Shown here: positions 34,447-46,664 of the stretch, one piece after another
How the letters are laid out: each line of letters begins with the position of its first letter
Position numbering within the stretch: the first letter of the stretch is position 1
Assembly: GCA_001414345.1 (NCBI GenBank)
Contig: LLCB01000100.1
Location: 115,938 to 179,937, forward strand
Origin: Hymenoscyphus infarciens
Lineage: Eukaryota; Ascomycota; Leotiomycetes; Helotiales; Helotiaceae
DNA: 64,000 bases
Reading direction: 5' to 3'
Program-made: the position numbers and the translations under genes
Notes under the pieces: model-generated
Told to the model about the DNA's origin: nothing
Database searches by the model: none
The model's input: only the letters and a program-made list of their open reading frames with translations

Positions 34447-37400
34447 AATATATTACGAGTTTATTTTATATACTAGTAGAATAGCTTTATACTAGCTATA
34501 CTAGCTATAATAACTATATTATATTAGATATATTAAGTATACTAGATATACTAGATATACTAGATATATTAGATATACTAAGTATACTAGATATACTAGC
34601 GCTAAATTAGCTATCTAATCAGCTTTAGAAAGCTTAGTACGAAGGCTAACTCGCTATCTAACCTCTAATACTAGCGATACTAAGGCCGACTTACTAGCTA
34701 ACTATAATACTAAAGCTAATCTACTTTCTAACTCTAATACTAAGAGTGCTAAAGCTAACTCGCTAGCTAACTATAACGATAAGACTAATCCGCTATCTAA
34801 CTCTTAGAAGTATAAAATTATATAACTAGTCTTCTATCTCTTTATATACTATCTAGCTTTATAAAACTATAATAGATTAAAAAAGTAAGTTATAAATCAA
34901 GCGATTAAGCTAAAGTTTACTTTCTAGAATATCTCTTATATAGATAGAGTATATAAGTGGAGTCTATAAGTATATAGATAGATAAGTAGATAGATAGATA
35001 GATAAGTAGATAGAGAGAAGTAGAGGTAGATAGATAAGTAGATATATTTAAAATAGTAGTATAAACTTAAACTACTAGAATACCTAGTATACTTAGTATA
35101 CTTATTATACTTAGTATAGCTAGTATAAAGTATAATAGCTATTACTTCTATTATAACTAGTATTATAATAGTATACTTAATACTTAAGTATACTAAGTAT
35201 ACTAGCTATATTAAGTATACTATTATTATATCTAGTATATAAAAGAAATTCGTAATATCGAGTAGCGAATTATTCTACTAGTTAATTCTTATGTCTTTTA
35301 GCTCGCTAGCGTAGCAGTTAAAGCTATTTACTCTACTAATTATTATAATTATATTCTTATTAGAAATTATTATAAGATTATTTCTCTAGATATTTCTAAA
35401 TTATCTAATTAACTTAGATTTCTATTATTAGAAGTAATTCTTAACTTTACTATAAATTTAGATTTAAAGAGAATATATTTCTCTATTCTACTAGCTTTCT
35501 TCTATTATATTACTATAGCTAGACTACTCTATTATTTTATAACTTTAATATAATTTCTTATTTATTTAACTATTATACTATTTTAAAGTCTTACTTACGT
35601 TTAAACTCTATTATTAAAGCTCTCTAGTATCTTTCTCTATTTTTTTTAACTATATAGACTAAAAAAATTAGAATAACTAAATATAATATAGAAAAGAGAG
35701 AAGCTTCTAAAGTATCTAAGAAGTTAAAAATAGTATTATAGACTCTAGTATCTATTTTACTAATATCTTCTCTTTTATTCTTTAATAGTATTTAATCTAA
35801 ATCTATAGTTAAACTCTATTAAATAACTAAATAATTATATTTATAATAACTTCTATATATAAGAAATATCTCTTTTTTTATATTTTTTTTATAGATAAAT
35901 ATAATAAAGATATTAAGAAAGCTACTCTAAACTTTAATAGATATAAGAATTAGTTATATCTATAAAAAACTAAGAGAGATTACTAAACTTCTAAAGAATA
36001 TAGATTAAACTTTTATAGCTATTCTTATTAATTAGATTTAACTTAGAGATCGCTCTAATTTCTTTATTAAACTCTTCTTAAAAGCTTTTTAAATAATAGT
36101 AATTAATACTTTTATTCTTTAAATAATTATAAATACTTAGAATATTCTTGAAATTAACTAAAAAGTAACTATTCTATTTCTTAAATAATACTTCTTAAAA
36201 ATAAGAGTATTCTAGTTAGAAAAGAGAGATCTTTAAGTTAGTTTATACTTTTTCTCTATTCTAATATACTAATAATTAATAAATATAGTAAAATAATCTA
36301 CTTATATACTATCTACTTACGACTATATAAACTAACTCTTATATAGTAGTTAAGTCTAATACTCTCGATTCTTTCTTTTATTACTTAAATCGACGATTTA
36401 AGTATTCTCTTAAGACTTAATAGCCTTTATACTCTATTTATCTCTATCTTTTATAAACTAAATTTTATAATCTTAAGATACTAGCTTTAATTTACTAAAA
36501 AATAGATAGTATAATATAGTAAAAATAGTAAATAATAACTAACTTAAATATCTCTCTTTTTTAACTATAATACTCTTATTTTTAAGTAGTATTATTTAAG
36601 AGATAGAATAGTTAATTTATAACTATTTAGAGAATAAAAGTGTTAATTATAGTTTAAATAAAGAACTATAGTTCTAAAAAATAGTATAAGCCTATTATTA
36701 TAGCTTTCTAAGATAGTATAACTTAAAAACTATTTACTTCTTACTCTTATCTAACTATTATATATTAAAACTTAGTTAGCTTATCTACTACTTAGAATAC
36801 TTTAATACTTTTAATAAGAATAATTACTAATATTAATTAGATTTTAGAACTACTTTTACTAATATATTACTACTTCTATTTCTAGTTAGTAATTATTAAT
36901 TATCTAACTTTTTTATAACTAATATTCTATATAATAAAGCTATACTCTTATATTCTTATTATATTAATAAATAATAATACTTATAAAAGACTAGAGATAT
37001 TTTCTTAGTTTTATATTATTATATTATACTTAGACTTACTAAAAGTTAAGTTTTTTTTAGATTAATAGACTTTTACTTACTTAGTTCTAGAGTTAAAAGA
37101 AGAGTTTTTTCTTATTTAATAGATTTTAAGATATATTATATTTAAAATACTAATAATAATCTTATTTAAGATAGAATAAGTAATAATTAGCTTAGATTTA
37201 TACTTATATCTACTTAAATCTACTTACTTATACTTAGTTTCTATATATCTATTTATAAGCTTTTAGTTATTAATATATATAAAAACGCTTAATTACTTTC
37301 ACTTAAAATCTTATAATTATCTAGGTTTATAATAATTTTAATCTCTAAGATAAGCTATCTAATAAGAGTATTAGTTATATTAAAATAATAAAATATTTCA

Positions 37401-37529
37401 CTATTAGTCTATTTATTCTTATTCTTAAAAGCTAGTAACTAGCCTAGAATAAATAATCTTTAATACTAAAACTTTATTTATATTTATAAATAGCTTTAAA
37501 ATACGAAGATAGCTAGAAAAAACTTAGAT
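34447..37529. repeat. AT-rich RIP block with minisatellites
   Basis: Degraded repeat DNA without coding content. It holds several simple arrays: a 9-10 bp TACTAGATA-type array at about 34496-34600, an irregular ~30-bp array (core AGCTAACTCGCTA) at about 34636-34808, a GATA/GTAGATA microsatellite at about 34970-35050, and TAGTATACTTA-type repeats at about 35080-35240. The rest resembles decayed transposon sequence of unknown class. Confidence 0.65.
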
Positions 37530-37531
37530 TA

Positions 37532-38224
37532 TCTCTTCAGTTATTCTTATACTCTACGTATAGACGTGTTTAGTAGTCTGGTTTGAAACTACTCTTATTT
37601 AGAGTAGTTTTAGACTAAAATCTAGGTAGCTTCGAACTACGATACTACTAAGCTAGTTTAAGAGTACTAAGATATTAAAATCTAAATTAAAGCTATTTAT
37701 ACTTACTCTATATATAGTAGAGGTACGCCTCTTTCTACCTCTTTGTTTAATCTCTCTTACTCTCTTAATAACTTCTATCTTATAGAATTCTTTCTAGTTA
37801 AGAAACACGTTTATAAGACGTACTTAAGTAGCCTTTTTAAGGACTTTTTTAGTAGCTTTTAAGGCTCTTTTAGTAGACTTTTTCGTACTAGGAGTAGAAT
37901 TAGCTTTACGCTATTCTAGAGAAGGTATATTAATTAAAAAGAAGTATAAAAGTTTTAGTAGAAGTAGTAGAAGTAGTAGGAGTAGTAAGAGTAGATAGGC
38001 TTGTATTATAAGCTAACTTACGCTGAAATAATCCTTTTTTTAGTAGAGCTTTTTAAATATAAGATTATAGGTAAATTATTATTAAATTTCTATATTATTA
38101 TATACTTTAGTAAGGTTTAAAGAATAAGATAATGATTTAAATATTTAGTTGTATTAGAGCTAGAAATATAAGGTTTAAACCGCGTTCTACTAAATCACGT
38201 AGAGTATAAGAATAACTGAAGAGA
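37532..38224 (-). mobile_element. TA-flanked inverted-repeat element, copy 2 (693 bp)
   Basis: The ends are perfect inverted repeats of about 28 bp: the left begins TCTCTTCAGTTATTCTTATA and continues to CTCTACGT, and the right (38197-38224) is its exact complement. TA flanks both ends (37530-37531 and 38225-38226). The reverse complement aligns with the element at 28960-29639, including the GTAGAACGCGGTTT segment and an AAACCAGACT segment. Like copy 1 it has no intact gene. Confidence 0.78.
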
Positions 38225-39050
38225 TATTAGAATTTATATAATTCTCGATTATCTTATAGAAAATATAAAAAAAAATCTAGTCTTATAATATTAAATAAAT
38301 CTATAATAGATTAAGTAGAAAAAGAAAAACCTAATACTCTTTCTTAGTAATACTATAACTAGATTATCTTTTACTAAAGAGAACTAAGTATTACTAAGAA
38401 GATATAACTTATACTAATAAAAGTATTCTTACTAATATATTAAAAGTTTATATAAAGTTTTATAAGTAATTAGAAATTAGTAAAGCTATAAATTTGAACT
38501 TTAAGAGAATAACTAAAAGATATGCTTTTATAAGTCTAAGAATTTTCTACTAAGTAGCTTACTTTTTATTATAGAAACTAATTTTTTTAAAAGTATAAGT
38601 TCTATTTAAAACTTTATATTTAAAAAATATAGTAGTTATTTAGTATTATATTATAGTTTTATATTCTTATAAACGAGTTATATTAAATCACTAGTTAGAT
38701 ACTTTAAAAAGACTTAAAATTCTAAAGATATATAGTTTTATTATATAAGAATATACTTTACTATATTCTTAGTTCTTTGATTCTTTGATTATTTATCTTA
38801 TATATTAAGAATATACTTTATTAGGTTATAACTAATTCGAGATTTATAATAAAAGATATAAAGTTTAATACTAATTCTACATTTTTAAATCAACTTTTAA
38901 ATACTTTCTAATATATTATAAGAAAGTTTATTAGTCTTGTTTTATAAAAAAAAGCTAAGCTAGATTTTGCTATTATATATTACCTTGTTTCGAATATTAT
39001 TTAGAGTACGTTTCTTATAGGAAAAATCGTAAGCGGTTGAAATTCCCAAC
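38225..39050. repeat. AT-rich RIP block, right edge
   Basis: Degraded repeat that gives way to normal composition near 39000-39050. No feature was recognised. Confidence 0.55.
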
Positions 39051-39798
39051 AGCTGTCATTTAAGCTGAAAGATTTATACTTTAATTCTCCCGGTGGAAAT
39101 GATTATTGCTTGTTTCACTTGTCACAACTTCTTCTGGCGTAGCTGTGATACACAAATAGACTCAAGAGCCACCTTACCGCTCGAAGATCAATTCCACTCT
39201 CACTTAAGGGCTCACATATTTTGTCTAGCACTCGGATTTACTGTGTTCACTATGGAACACCAAGGACCTTGGGGATGGATTTATTACCGATCACAGGAAA
39301 TTGAGAATCAAGTCAATACAAATGTAGCACTTGGATCATTGGAAATGTGACGTTGGTGTTGGGTTGAGTTGCCGTCAATTTCCTTCCTACCGTCGAAAAG
39401 AACCCATCATATATTAGAGTACTACCAAGTCAAGTTTACTGGGGTCAGTCGAAGGAAAGCTGTTTTAATCTGCCTACACACCTGTAAAGTCAAGAGTGAG
39501 AATGAAAGGTATCCACTTCAGAAAACCAGACCGGACACAAGACGCGACTCAATGGTTACTCTGCCTCTTATTTAAGACTCAACTGATGGGTGACAATTTT
39601 CAAAAGTCGATATAGGACAAACAAATAAGTTTTGATAGAAGTCTAGGTGAATAAATGTATGAACTCAAGTCTATATCATAGAAGAGTACAAATACACGCA
39701 TCCTACCAATAAACAATCTAGCTACTCCAACAAACAATCATCAATCCCTAATATACCCCCAACCCAACTCTTTCCCCTACACCTCCCAACCAAATTTC
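39051..39798. other. Intergenic, 3' of the sugar transporter
   Basis: Only short frames (for example 39093-39350) without domains. It presumably contains the transporter's 3' end. Confidence 0.4.
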
Positions 39799-41935
39799 TC
39801 AATTCCCAATACTCTTCCTCTCCACCTCAGTGACCTCTCTAGCTTCACCCTTCTCCTGTATCTCCAAAGCTCTCCTCTCAAGTTCCTCCGCATATCCCGC
39901 CTTGTAAGCCGATTTATCGGTGAAAGCTACGAGGAAAGGAGCATTGGTGAAGAGATAGTTCATTTCTTCAAGTGGGAGACCCTTGGTTTCGGGGAGGAAG
40001 AGGTAGAAGAAGAGGGCGTTGGTGAAATTGCAAATTATGAAGAGGAAGTAGTATTTGTAGCCGATGGTTGTCATTGCTATGCCGGTGATTTGTCCGATCT
40101 GGGGGTAGGTGTTAGTTTTTGGATGTGTTAGAGAGTGGGGATTCGCGGAGGGTATTGGGGAGCGAAGTGAGAGATGGGAGAGAGCGAGAGGAAACAGTGA
40201 AGTTCGCTTACCATTGTGTTGAATGCAAATGATACCATAGTGGTAATTGACACACCCTTGGAACGGGTCCTGGTGTCGAAAATCTCGGCGGGAATAACAT
40301 ACGATAGAGGGCCACAGGTCGCGGAGAAGGAGAAATTGTAGAGCCAAGTGCTACATGATGTTAGTGAAGGCTATCACAAAGCAAGCAGGGAGAAACAAAC
40401 CAGGCAATGAATCCCCAGGAAGCAGATTTGTTGTCACTTGATCCGGGTGGAAACTTGGCAATCAAAATACACGCGATGAGGAATGTAAGCTAGAATTAGA
40501 TGTTAGCACATGTTGATTGAAAGCAGGGGAACAGACGTACCATGTTAAACAAATTTCCAGCAATCAACGGTCTTCTTCTTCCAAGTCTATCAACAAACAA
40601 CATACAGCAAGCCTCGCCAACCAATGCAATGATATTGTTGATAGCCTGGTACTTGAGCGAATCAGAAGAACTGATACCTATGGAACCATAAATCGTAACA
40701 CTGTAGTATTGAATTGCCGAAACACCGGTCATCTGGATAGATGCTGCCAAAGCACAAGCGATAAAAAGACGTCTGAATGAAGATCTGTTGGTAAACAATT
40801 CACTGTATGATTTTGCTTCGTTTTGGTGTTCATGAGTGATGCTGTCCTGAATTTGGTCAAATTCAGCTCGAACCCAGGGATCATGCTCATTGCCGTTGGA
40901 GTGAAGTCTTGCAAGAGTTTTCAACCCCTCTTCAGGTCGATCGTGGTCGATGAGCCACTGATAATATTAGCCATGAGTTATTTTTTGAGATTTGATGTGA
41001 CTTACGCGAGGACTTTCTGGGAAGAGGAAAATCAATGCACCTAGAACAACTGCTGGTGCCATTTGAAGTCCGAGTGGGAGACGCCATTGTGCTGTAGAAC
41101 CCTTGATTCCAAGGTATGTGCCATATGAGATCCAGCCTGCGAGGAAGGCACCAATTCCCAACATGAATTGTTGAAGAGATGTGATGGTGCCTCGAATGGA
41201 GGGGTGTGCAATTTCAGCTTGGTATAAGGGGATGATCATAACGAGGAAACCAACTCCAACACCTGCTAGCCATCGACCAGCAAAGAGGTATTCGATGTTT
41301 TGTGCGCCGGTTTCTGGTTGACAAATTTGTAAGCTTTTATAACAGAAAAGAGAAAACAGGGGAAGCTTTGAAGGAGAATTGGAAGAGCCCATAGTGAGGC
41401 GAGAAGGGGAAGGCTCGAAAAAGTCATCGACATACGTAGTGCGCCTCCAACCAGATACACGATAGATCCTACAACGATAGTCCATCGTCGACCAAATCGA
41501 TCACCACACTACTTCCGTCAGCCTAATGAAAGAATAATTCCTGACTTTTGGAATACTGACTGGTCCTGCTAAACCAGCTCCACAGAATGCGCCTCCGGTG
41601 AAGAAAGATACCACCATGCCCCTTGGAGTTTGTCAGACATGCTACTCATCTTTCAAGATATCAGAGATCTTACACTTTTACAGAACTTGGGTCATGGAAG
41701 AAGTCGACAAAAGTTTCGGAGGCGATACTGTAAAGAACGTCAATTTCGTTTCTCGAGCAGATTGAATCAATGCAACCCACACTTCAGCGATAACACCGAG
41801 ATCATATCCGAAAAGGATAGACCCCATAGAGGCAAACACGCCCACGAGGAACTGCATTTAAGGTGAGCAAGTGAACTACAATGGGCTATCGAACCCTCGG
41901 AGTCTTACCTGATAAACTTTGGGAGGAATTGCCAT
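39799..41935 (-). CDS. MFS sugar transporter (hexose/pentose type)
   Basis: Ten exons on the minus strand: 41909-41935, 41781-41851, 41674-41727, 41561-41621, 41436-41508, 41006-41313, 40541-40957, 40401-40489, 40212-40350 and 39799-40098. They sum to 512 residues. Signatures of the sugar porter family are present: FGYDLGVIAE in helix 1, CGDRFGRRW (from residue 72), AGRWLAGVGVGF, PESPR (194-198), the RLGRRRP loop and PETKG (449-453). Twelve hydrophobic segments are expected. It imports a sugar by proton symport at the plasma membrane; the substrate cannot be read from motifs. It faces a GH51 arabinofuranosidase across 1.25 kb, which makes arabinose or a related pentose a reasonable guess. The conserved motifs join cleanly across all nine introns. 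A GGCTAA motif (minus strand, 42132-42137) lies about 200 bp upstream. Confidence 0.9.
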
Positions 41936-43183
41936 CTTGTCGGTTGGGAAAGCGAAAATCGAGGTGAAGCTCCAAAGTAGAGAAGGAGAAGACCGAAATC
42001 TTTTGAACGGAAAACTTCTAAAGCTGGAGATGATGGGGACCTTATAACAAGAACAAGGTAGGAGAGCATGCGGGGAACTGGGGTAGCCTGATGCCTGTCC
42101 TTGCAGATGGCGAATGGAAAGATGAGACTAATTAGCCGGGTCAAAAGTCCCCAGCTCTTTGTTGTCTTCAAAGCCATGGTGGGGTGGTACACTCATCGGT
42201 TTATTGTCTAGTCACCTTTGTTGACACGTACTCGAGTAATTGAGACAATTACCAAAACGAGAACTCTAGGAGACGGACGTCCATATACTTATCCCGGCTA
42301 TGCTGCCAAAAAGTCTCAAGAGATCTCATCTTTTCTGGTCTGAGCTACTCAATTCTACAACGTGATGGCCTAGTAACTTCATACCTACCCCGGGAACCCG
42401 GTAAACTTTACATATGTATATCAAACTGTCAACAGAAGAATCCCGAGCAGGAATGATGGCGATTGGAGCAAAATTCATGCAAGCCATTGTCGTGCCATAA
42501 TGAAGCTTGACCAAGTGTGGGCAAGCATCGTAATCACGGGGCTGGTCGACTTTGAACCGGTCTGAGGGGATCTGGAGTGTCGAAGTCTGGAGTTGATGTG
42601 GGGAGGTGGGGAAATGAAGCCCTGTTGTGCAAGGATCTTGCCGCCACCTGTCGCTTCTTCGCCTCGGCAACTTTCTTCCTCCACTCACAAGCCGCGCCGC
42701 TCAAAGGCGGCGAAAAGGAGAAAATGTTATATGCGCACCAATCAGAGATTCGGCAAGCGAGTCACCCAATGTTTTGACAACTTCATCTCAAACTCTCGGG
42801 ACTCGGTGTGTTTTTGTTCCTCGTGCCACATGGAGGACATGGCCAAACCATCGCTTTGGGATCAGGGGTTTCATTGATTCTGTTCATCAGTGGTTCATCA
42901 CGAAATTCCAGTATCCACGAGATAAATTGCTCCTCAAAAATCGACAAGCGGTTCCTGGTTGGAAAGCTCGGGTTCTCGTAACCATCTAATCAATATCAGT
43001 GGAGCCGCATGTGAGTGGTGCATGTGAGAGTGGGATATCTTGACGTCTCACAGTGCATCGTTGGTTACACTACGCGATCCACATGGATTGATAAATAACT
43101 TTGTTGTTCGCCCTTTCACTACTTGTTTTTGAGATACCCTTTCTTTTCGAGTCCCGTTTTGTTTCAGAGATACTACGTCCAAA
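41936..43183. promoter_or_regulatory. Divergent spacer between transporter and arabinofuranosidase
   Basis: A 1.25-kb region between two start codons facing away from each other, with no convincing gene inside. On the minus strand 42132-42137 reads GGCTAA, the core bound by the XlnR xylanolytic activator family in other ascomycetes. Several GGGG/CCCC-containing CreA-like sites are also present but occur often by chance. Shared carbon-source regulation is an inference. Confidence 0.4.
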
Positions 43184-45410
43184 ATGTCAACTTTCACGAG
43201 AATTGAAGAAGGGGCTTCTCCGTCGATTGATGTTGATGTTTCGAGGAGATTATCAAAAATTGGTGAATACACTTCTTCCAACAGATTGAACGTTGCTAAC
43301 TCTGGATTCAGATGATATGATTTATGGAGGGTTCATGGAGTGAGTTTAAATCTAATACCCGCTGGAAGAAGAAAACCAAGCCAATGTCACGACCAAGTGG
43401 TTCAATTTCATTCCCTGAGAGCCGTAGCGAATTGTGATTCTTGGTATGGGTCTGCAATGTACCATTTTTCATTTGACTTAAATCGAAGAAAATAATGTCT
43501 GGTGGTTACTATCCATTGCCCGCTTTGCAGAAAAAGTGATTGGGTTGTTTAGTTGATTGTATTCATGTCAAGGCATTATACACATTTCTTTACTTTTTCG
43601 TAACTGGCTTTGTTTTTAAATGATCACGCTGAACTTTTGCTGAAAAGATAAAACCTTCCCACATCGGGGCGAACAAGACCGGTGGTCATGATTTCTTAAC
43701 TCTTTTCTCTGCTCTCCCAGTGGTTCCGCCGTCCTTCGTTTTGTCCTTTCCATATATATACCATATTTCACCTCCTATTCTTAAGCTTACAAAAAACCAC
43801 AGACACATGGGCCGTTGCATTTACGGAGGAATCTACGAACCAGGAAGTCCCCTAGCAGACAAGCACGGTTACCGAACCGATGTTCTGGAGGCACTACGAG
43901 AACTCGATATCCCCGTAATCCGTTACCCAGGAGGAAACTTCGTCGCCACATACCACTGGCAAGATGGAGTCGGACCTAAAGATAAAAGACCTGCACGACC
44001 GGAACTAGCGTGGTTGGGGACTGAGACGAATGAATTTGGTATGCCAATTCCCTTCTCTGCATTCTGGAATTGGAAACAAGGAGAGTTGTTGTGGGGGCTT
44101 GACTGATTTCGATGATAGGAACCGATGAATTCATGCACTTCCTCGATGTCCTCAGTGAAGGAAAGGAAAAGAAAGTAGAACCATATTTCGCGCTGAATTT
44201 CGGAACCGGAACTCTTGATGAAGCATTAGCATGGGTCGAATACTGTAATGGAACGAGGAATACCTACTACGCCAACATGCGGCGTGCAAACGGCCATCCA
44301 GAACCTTACAATATCAAGTATTGGGCACTCGGTAACGAGGTGCACTTCCCCTTCCCCTTCCTCCTCATTCACACAAGCTAACAAAACATCCAGATGTGGG
44401 GACCATGGCAAGTCGGTCAAATGACAGTAGGCGACTACTCCAAAACCGCCCTCCAATGGGCAAAAGCCCTCAAACTGCTCGACCCCTCCCTCTGCCTCAT
44501 CCTCTGCGGCGAAGACGGAGTCTCAACCTGGGACCACCAAGTCCTGCAAGAATGCATAAAATACATCGACATGCATTCCATCCACATGTACACCTCATCT
44601 CCTTCCCATCTTCTAAACGCCACTGCTCCTTTGGCTGCAGAACGAGCCATTGAAACGACGGCTGCGATGATTGATTTGGCACGGATAAAGAATAAAATTC
44701 CTAGCAGTACGCCGGCGACGACTATCTGTTTTGACGAGTGGAATGTTTGGGATCCCGTGCGCTCGCCTGGGGAAGAGGGAGGTGAGGAGGCTTATACGTT
44801 GAGTGATGCGCTTGCAGTGGGTGTTTGGTTGAATGTTTTTGTCCGACAATCGAGATGGGTGGGCATGGCGAATATTGCGCAGAGTGTGAATGTTATCTCA
44901 CCTCTCATGACGACGAAAGAGGGGATTGTGAAACAGACTACTTGGTGGCCGCTGCTTCTTTATAGTAAGTATATGAGGGGATATACTATCGGTACTCATG
45001 TTAGGGGTGGTGCTTATGATGGGGTTACGGAACCAAGTTGGCTCCAGGGGGTTTTGGAGACTGGGGCGAGTTGGTTGGATGTTAGTGCTTGTGTTACTGA
45101 GACGGGGACAGTTACGCTTGCTGTTGTTAATATTAGTGAGACGAAGGGGTTTGAGACTGAGTTAAAAGGTGTTGTGGGGGAGGTTAAAGTTTATACTGTT
45201 ACGGGACAGGATATTCAGGTTTCGAATATGAAGGGGAAGGAGGAGGTTGGTATTGCGGAAAGTACCTGGGATGGAAAGGGGAAGTTTACTTTTGGAAAAC
45301 ACTCTGTTACGCTATTGAGATGGGAGAGCGGAATCAAGGTCGAGGTTGTAGGCAAGGGGAAGGGGGTTAGAACTGATGCTAGAACTTTGACGGGAAGTGG
45401 AGCCAAGTAG
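43184..45410 (+). CDS. GH51 alpha-L-arabinofuranosidase
   Basis: Five exons (43184-43262, 43312-43339, 43803-44038, 44119-44339 and 44394-45410) give 526 residues. There is no signal peptide, as in the intracellular-type GH51 enzymes. Family hallmarks are [18 protein letters not shown] near the start, [19 protein letters not shown], and [18 protein letters not shown]. The general acid/base is in KYWALGNE (E188) followed by WGPWQ, and the nucleophile is in CFDEWNVW (E303). The TIM barrel is followed by a C-terminal beta-sandwich ending RWESG. The enzyme removes terminal arabinose from arabinan and arabinoxylan oligomers. The second intron is long (463 bp) and the second exon only 28 bp, so these two joins are the least certain part, although frame and motif are both restored. 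Confidence 0.9.
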
Positions 45411-45501
45411 TTTTTGTTGGAGAATGGAAAAGTTGATACCTGTGCAATTTTGAATCGCCGGATGTGAATTGAGGATTCACAAATGATTAAAATCGTTTTT
45501 A

Positions 45502-45949
45502 GAGCCTGTTTAGCCCGCATAAAGTATCCCATTTAATATATACATAGATATCTGACGAGATGCCCTGAATAGTGACCTCGTATAAGTTAGTGTATATCAT
45601 CAATTGTTTCTTAATATATTACGTAATTGTTTAGCTCTTAGTATATATGTTTATTTGGCTCGTAGTGCATATGTTAGTGTATATAGAGCTATGGCAGTAG
45701 TGGTATACCAGGTGATAGAGTAGATAAAAGACATATATGAACTTTTAAAGATTTACACCTCTATAAGTCTAAATCTGTTTTTAGTGGTGTATATCTTATT
45801 TATATATGTACTTAGATATACGGGGTTAAACAAGGGATTTACATCACTTTTAAATATGTATGTCAAACCCGGGTGTATATATATATATATATATTACCTT
45901 ATAATTCTTGGTAGTGCGTATCCTAGATTTGCACGAGCTAAACCAGCCC
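45502..45949. mobile_element. MITE (448 bp), TA-flanked
   Basis: The left end reads GAGCCTGTTTAGCCCG and the complement of the right end reads GGGCTGGTTTAGCTCG, imperfect terminal inverted repeats. TA flanks both sides (45500-45501 and 45950-45951). The interior is AT-rich and non-coding. A second terminus of the same family (GAGCCTGTTTAGCTCG) starts at 63915 and runs off the window. Confidence 0.7.
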
Positions 45950-46150
45950 TAAGGGCCTATAGATTCAGGAAATGCCTTTCGATGCTTGTCACCACCTTTG
46001 GAATGTCCAACCTCGCCCGCCCCCTTTTTTGTTAGCGAAGTCAAATTGCACAGTGGAGCATGAGTTTGAATTTCTGGCTTCATTGCTTTTAGAAGAAAGA
46101 GAATCTCTCAAGAAGAATCATCTATTGCAATCTTTGCAATCTTACCGACC

Positions 46151-46330
46151 AGGTGACCTCCCAATAACTCGACATTAAAAATATATTGTTACTATTCGCA
46201 GGTCACCTACAAATAGCCCTAAAACAAAAGCCATACTATTTGCAGGTAACCTACCAATGGCTCGAAAACAAGAAATCTTACAATTTTTAGGTCACCTACA
46301 AATAGATCCAAAATACAACCCCAAAATCCA
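46151..46330. repeat. Four-copy ~45-bp minisatellite
   Basis: Units begin at 46151, 46200, 46244 and 46289 with AGGTSACCTNCNAATRNCYC-like cores (for example AGGTCACCTACAAATAG), spaced 44-49 bp. The copies are diverged. The surrounding segment 45950-46664 has no gene. Confidence 0.7.
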
Positions 46331-46664
46331 ACGTCATCGCAGCTTTCATGGTACAGGACGAGATGTGAAGTCTCAAGAGTTGTACGGTTCGCAATCGTCG
46401 TTTAATTGAGTCAATTATTCCAGCCTTCTGACACAATATATTCAAGTGAATGTAGGGAAACCTTGACTCAAAATTCTCTCAAGTGATGGAAGACTGCCAT
46501 TATCACGTAGAACTCATGCATAAGAGTGCAACTCAAGACTCGATATTTCTAATAATGATTGAGGCATCATATACTAATTCAACAACACATATTCCACTCG
46601 CTTATGAACCAAACTCAGACACAAACCCCCATCCACCCCATAATTTCTGCACCCTCACATGCCC
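46331..46664. other. Intergenic, 3' of the methyltransferase
   Basis: Only short overlapping frames without domains. It presumably contains the methyltransferase 3' end. Confidence 0.4.

Noticed and set aside
34970..35050. GATA-rich array considered as a cluster of GATA-factor sites
   Set aside because: It lies deep in RIP-degraded repeat with no gene nearby and is simply a GATA/GTAGATA microsatellite.
42326..42989. Overlapping ~90-120 codon frames in the transporter/GH51 spacer
   Set aside because: They shadow each other on both strands, lack domains and sit in a divergent promoter region.
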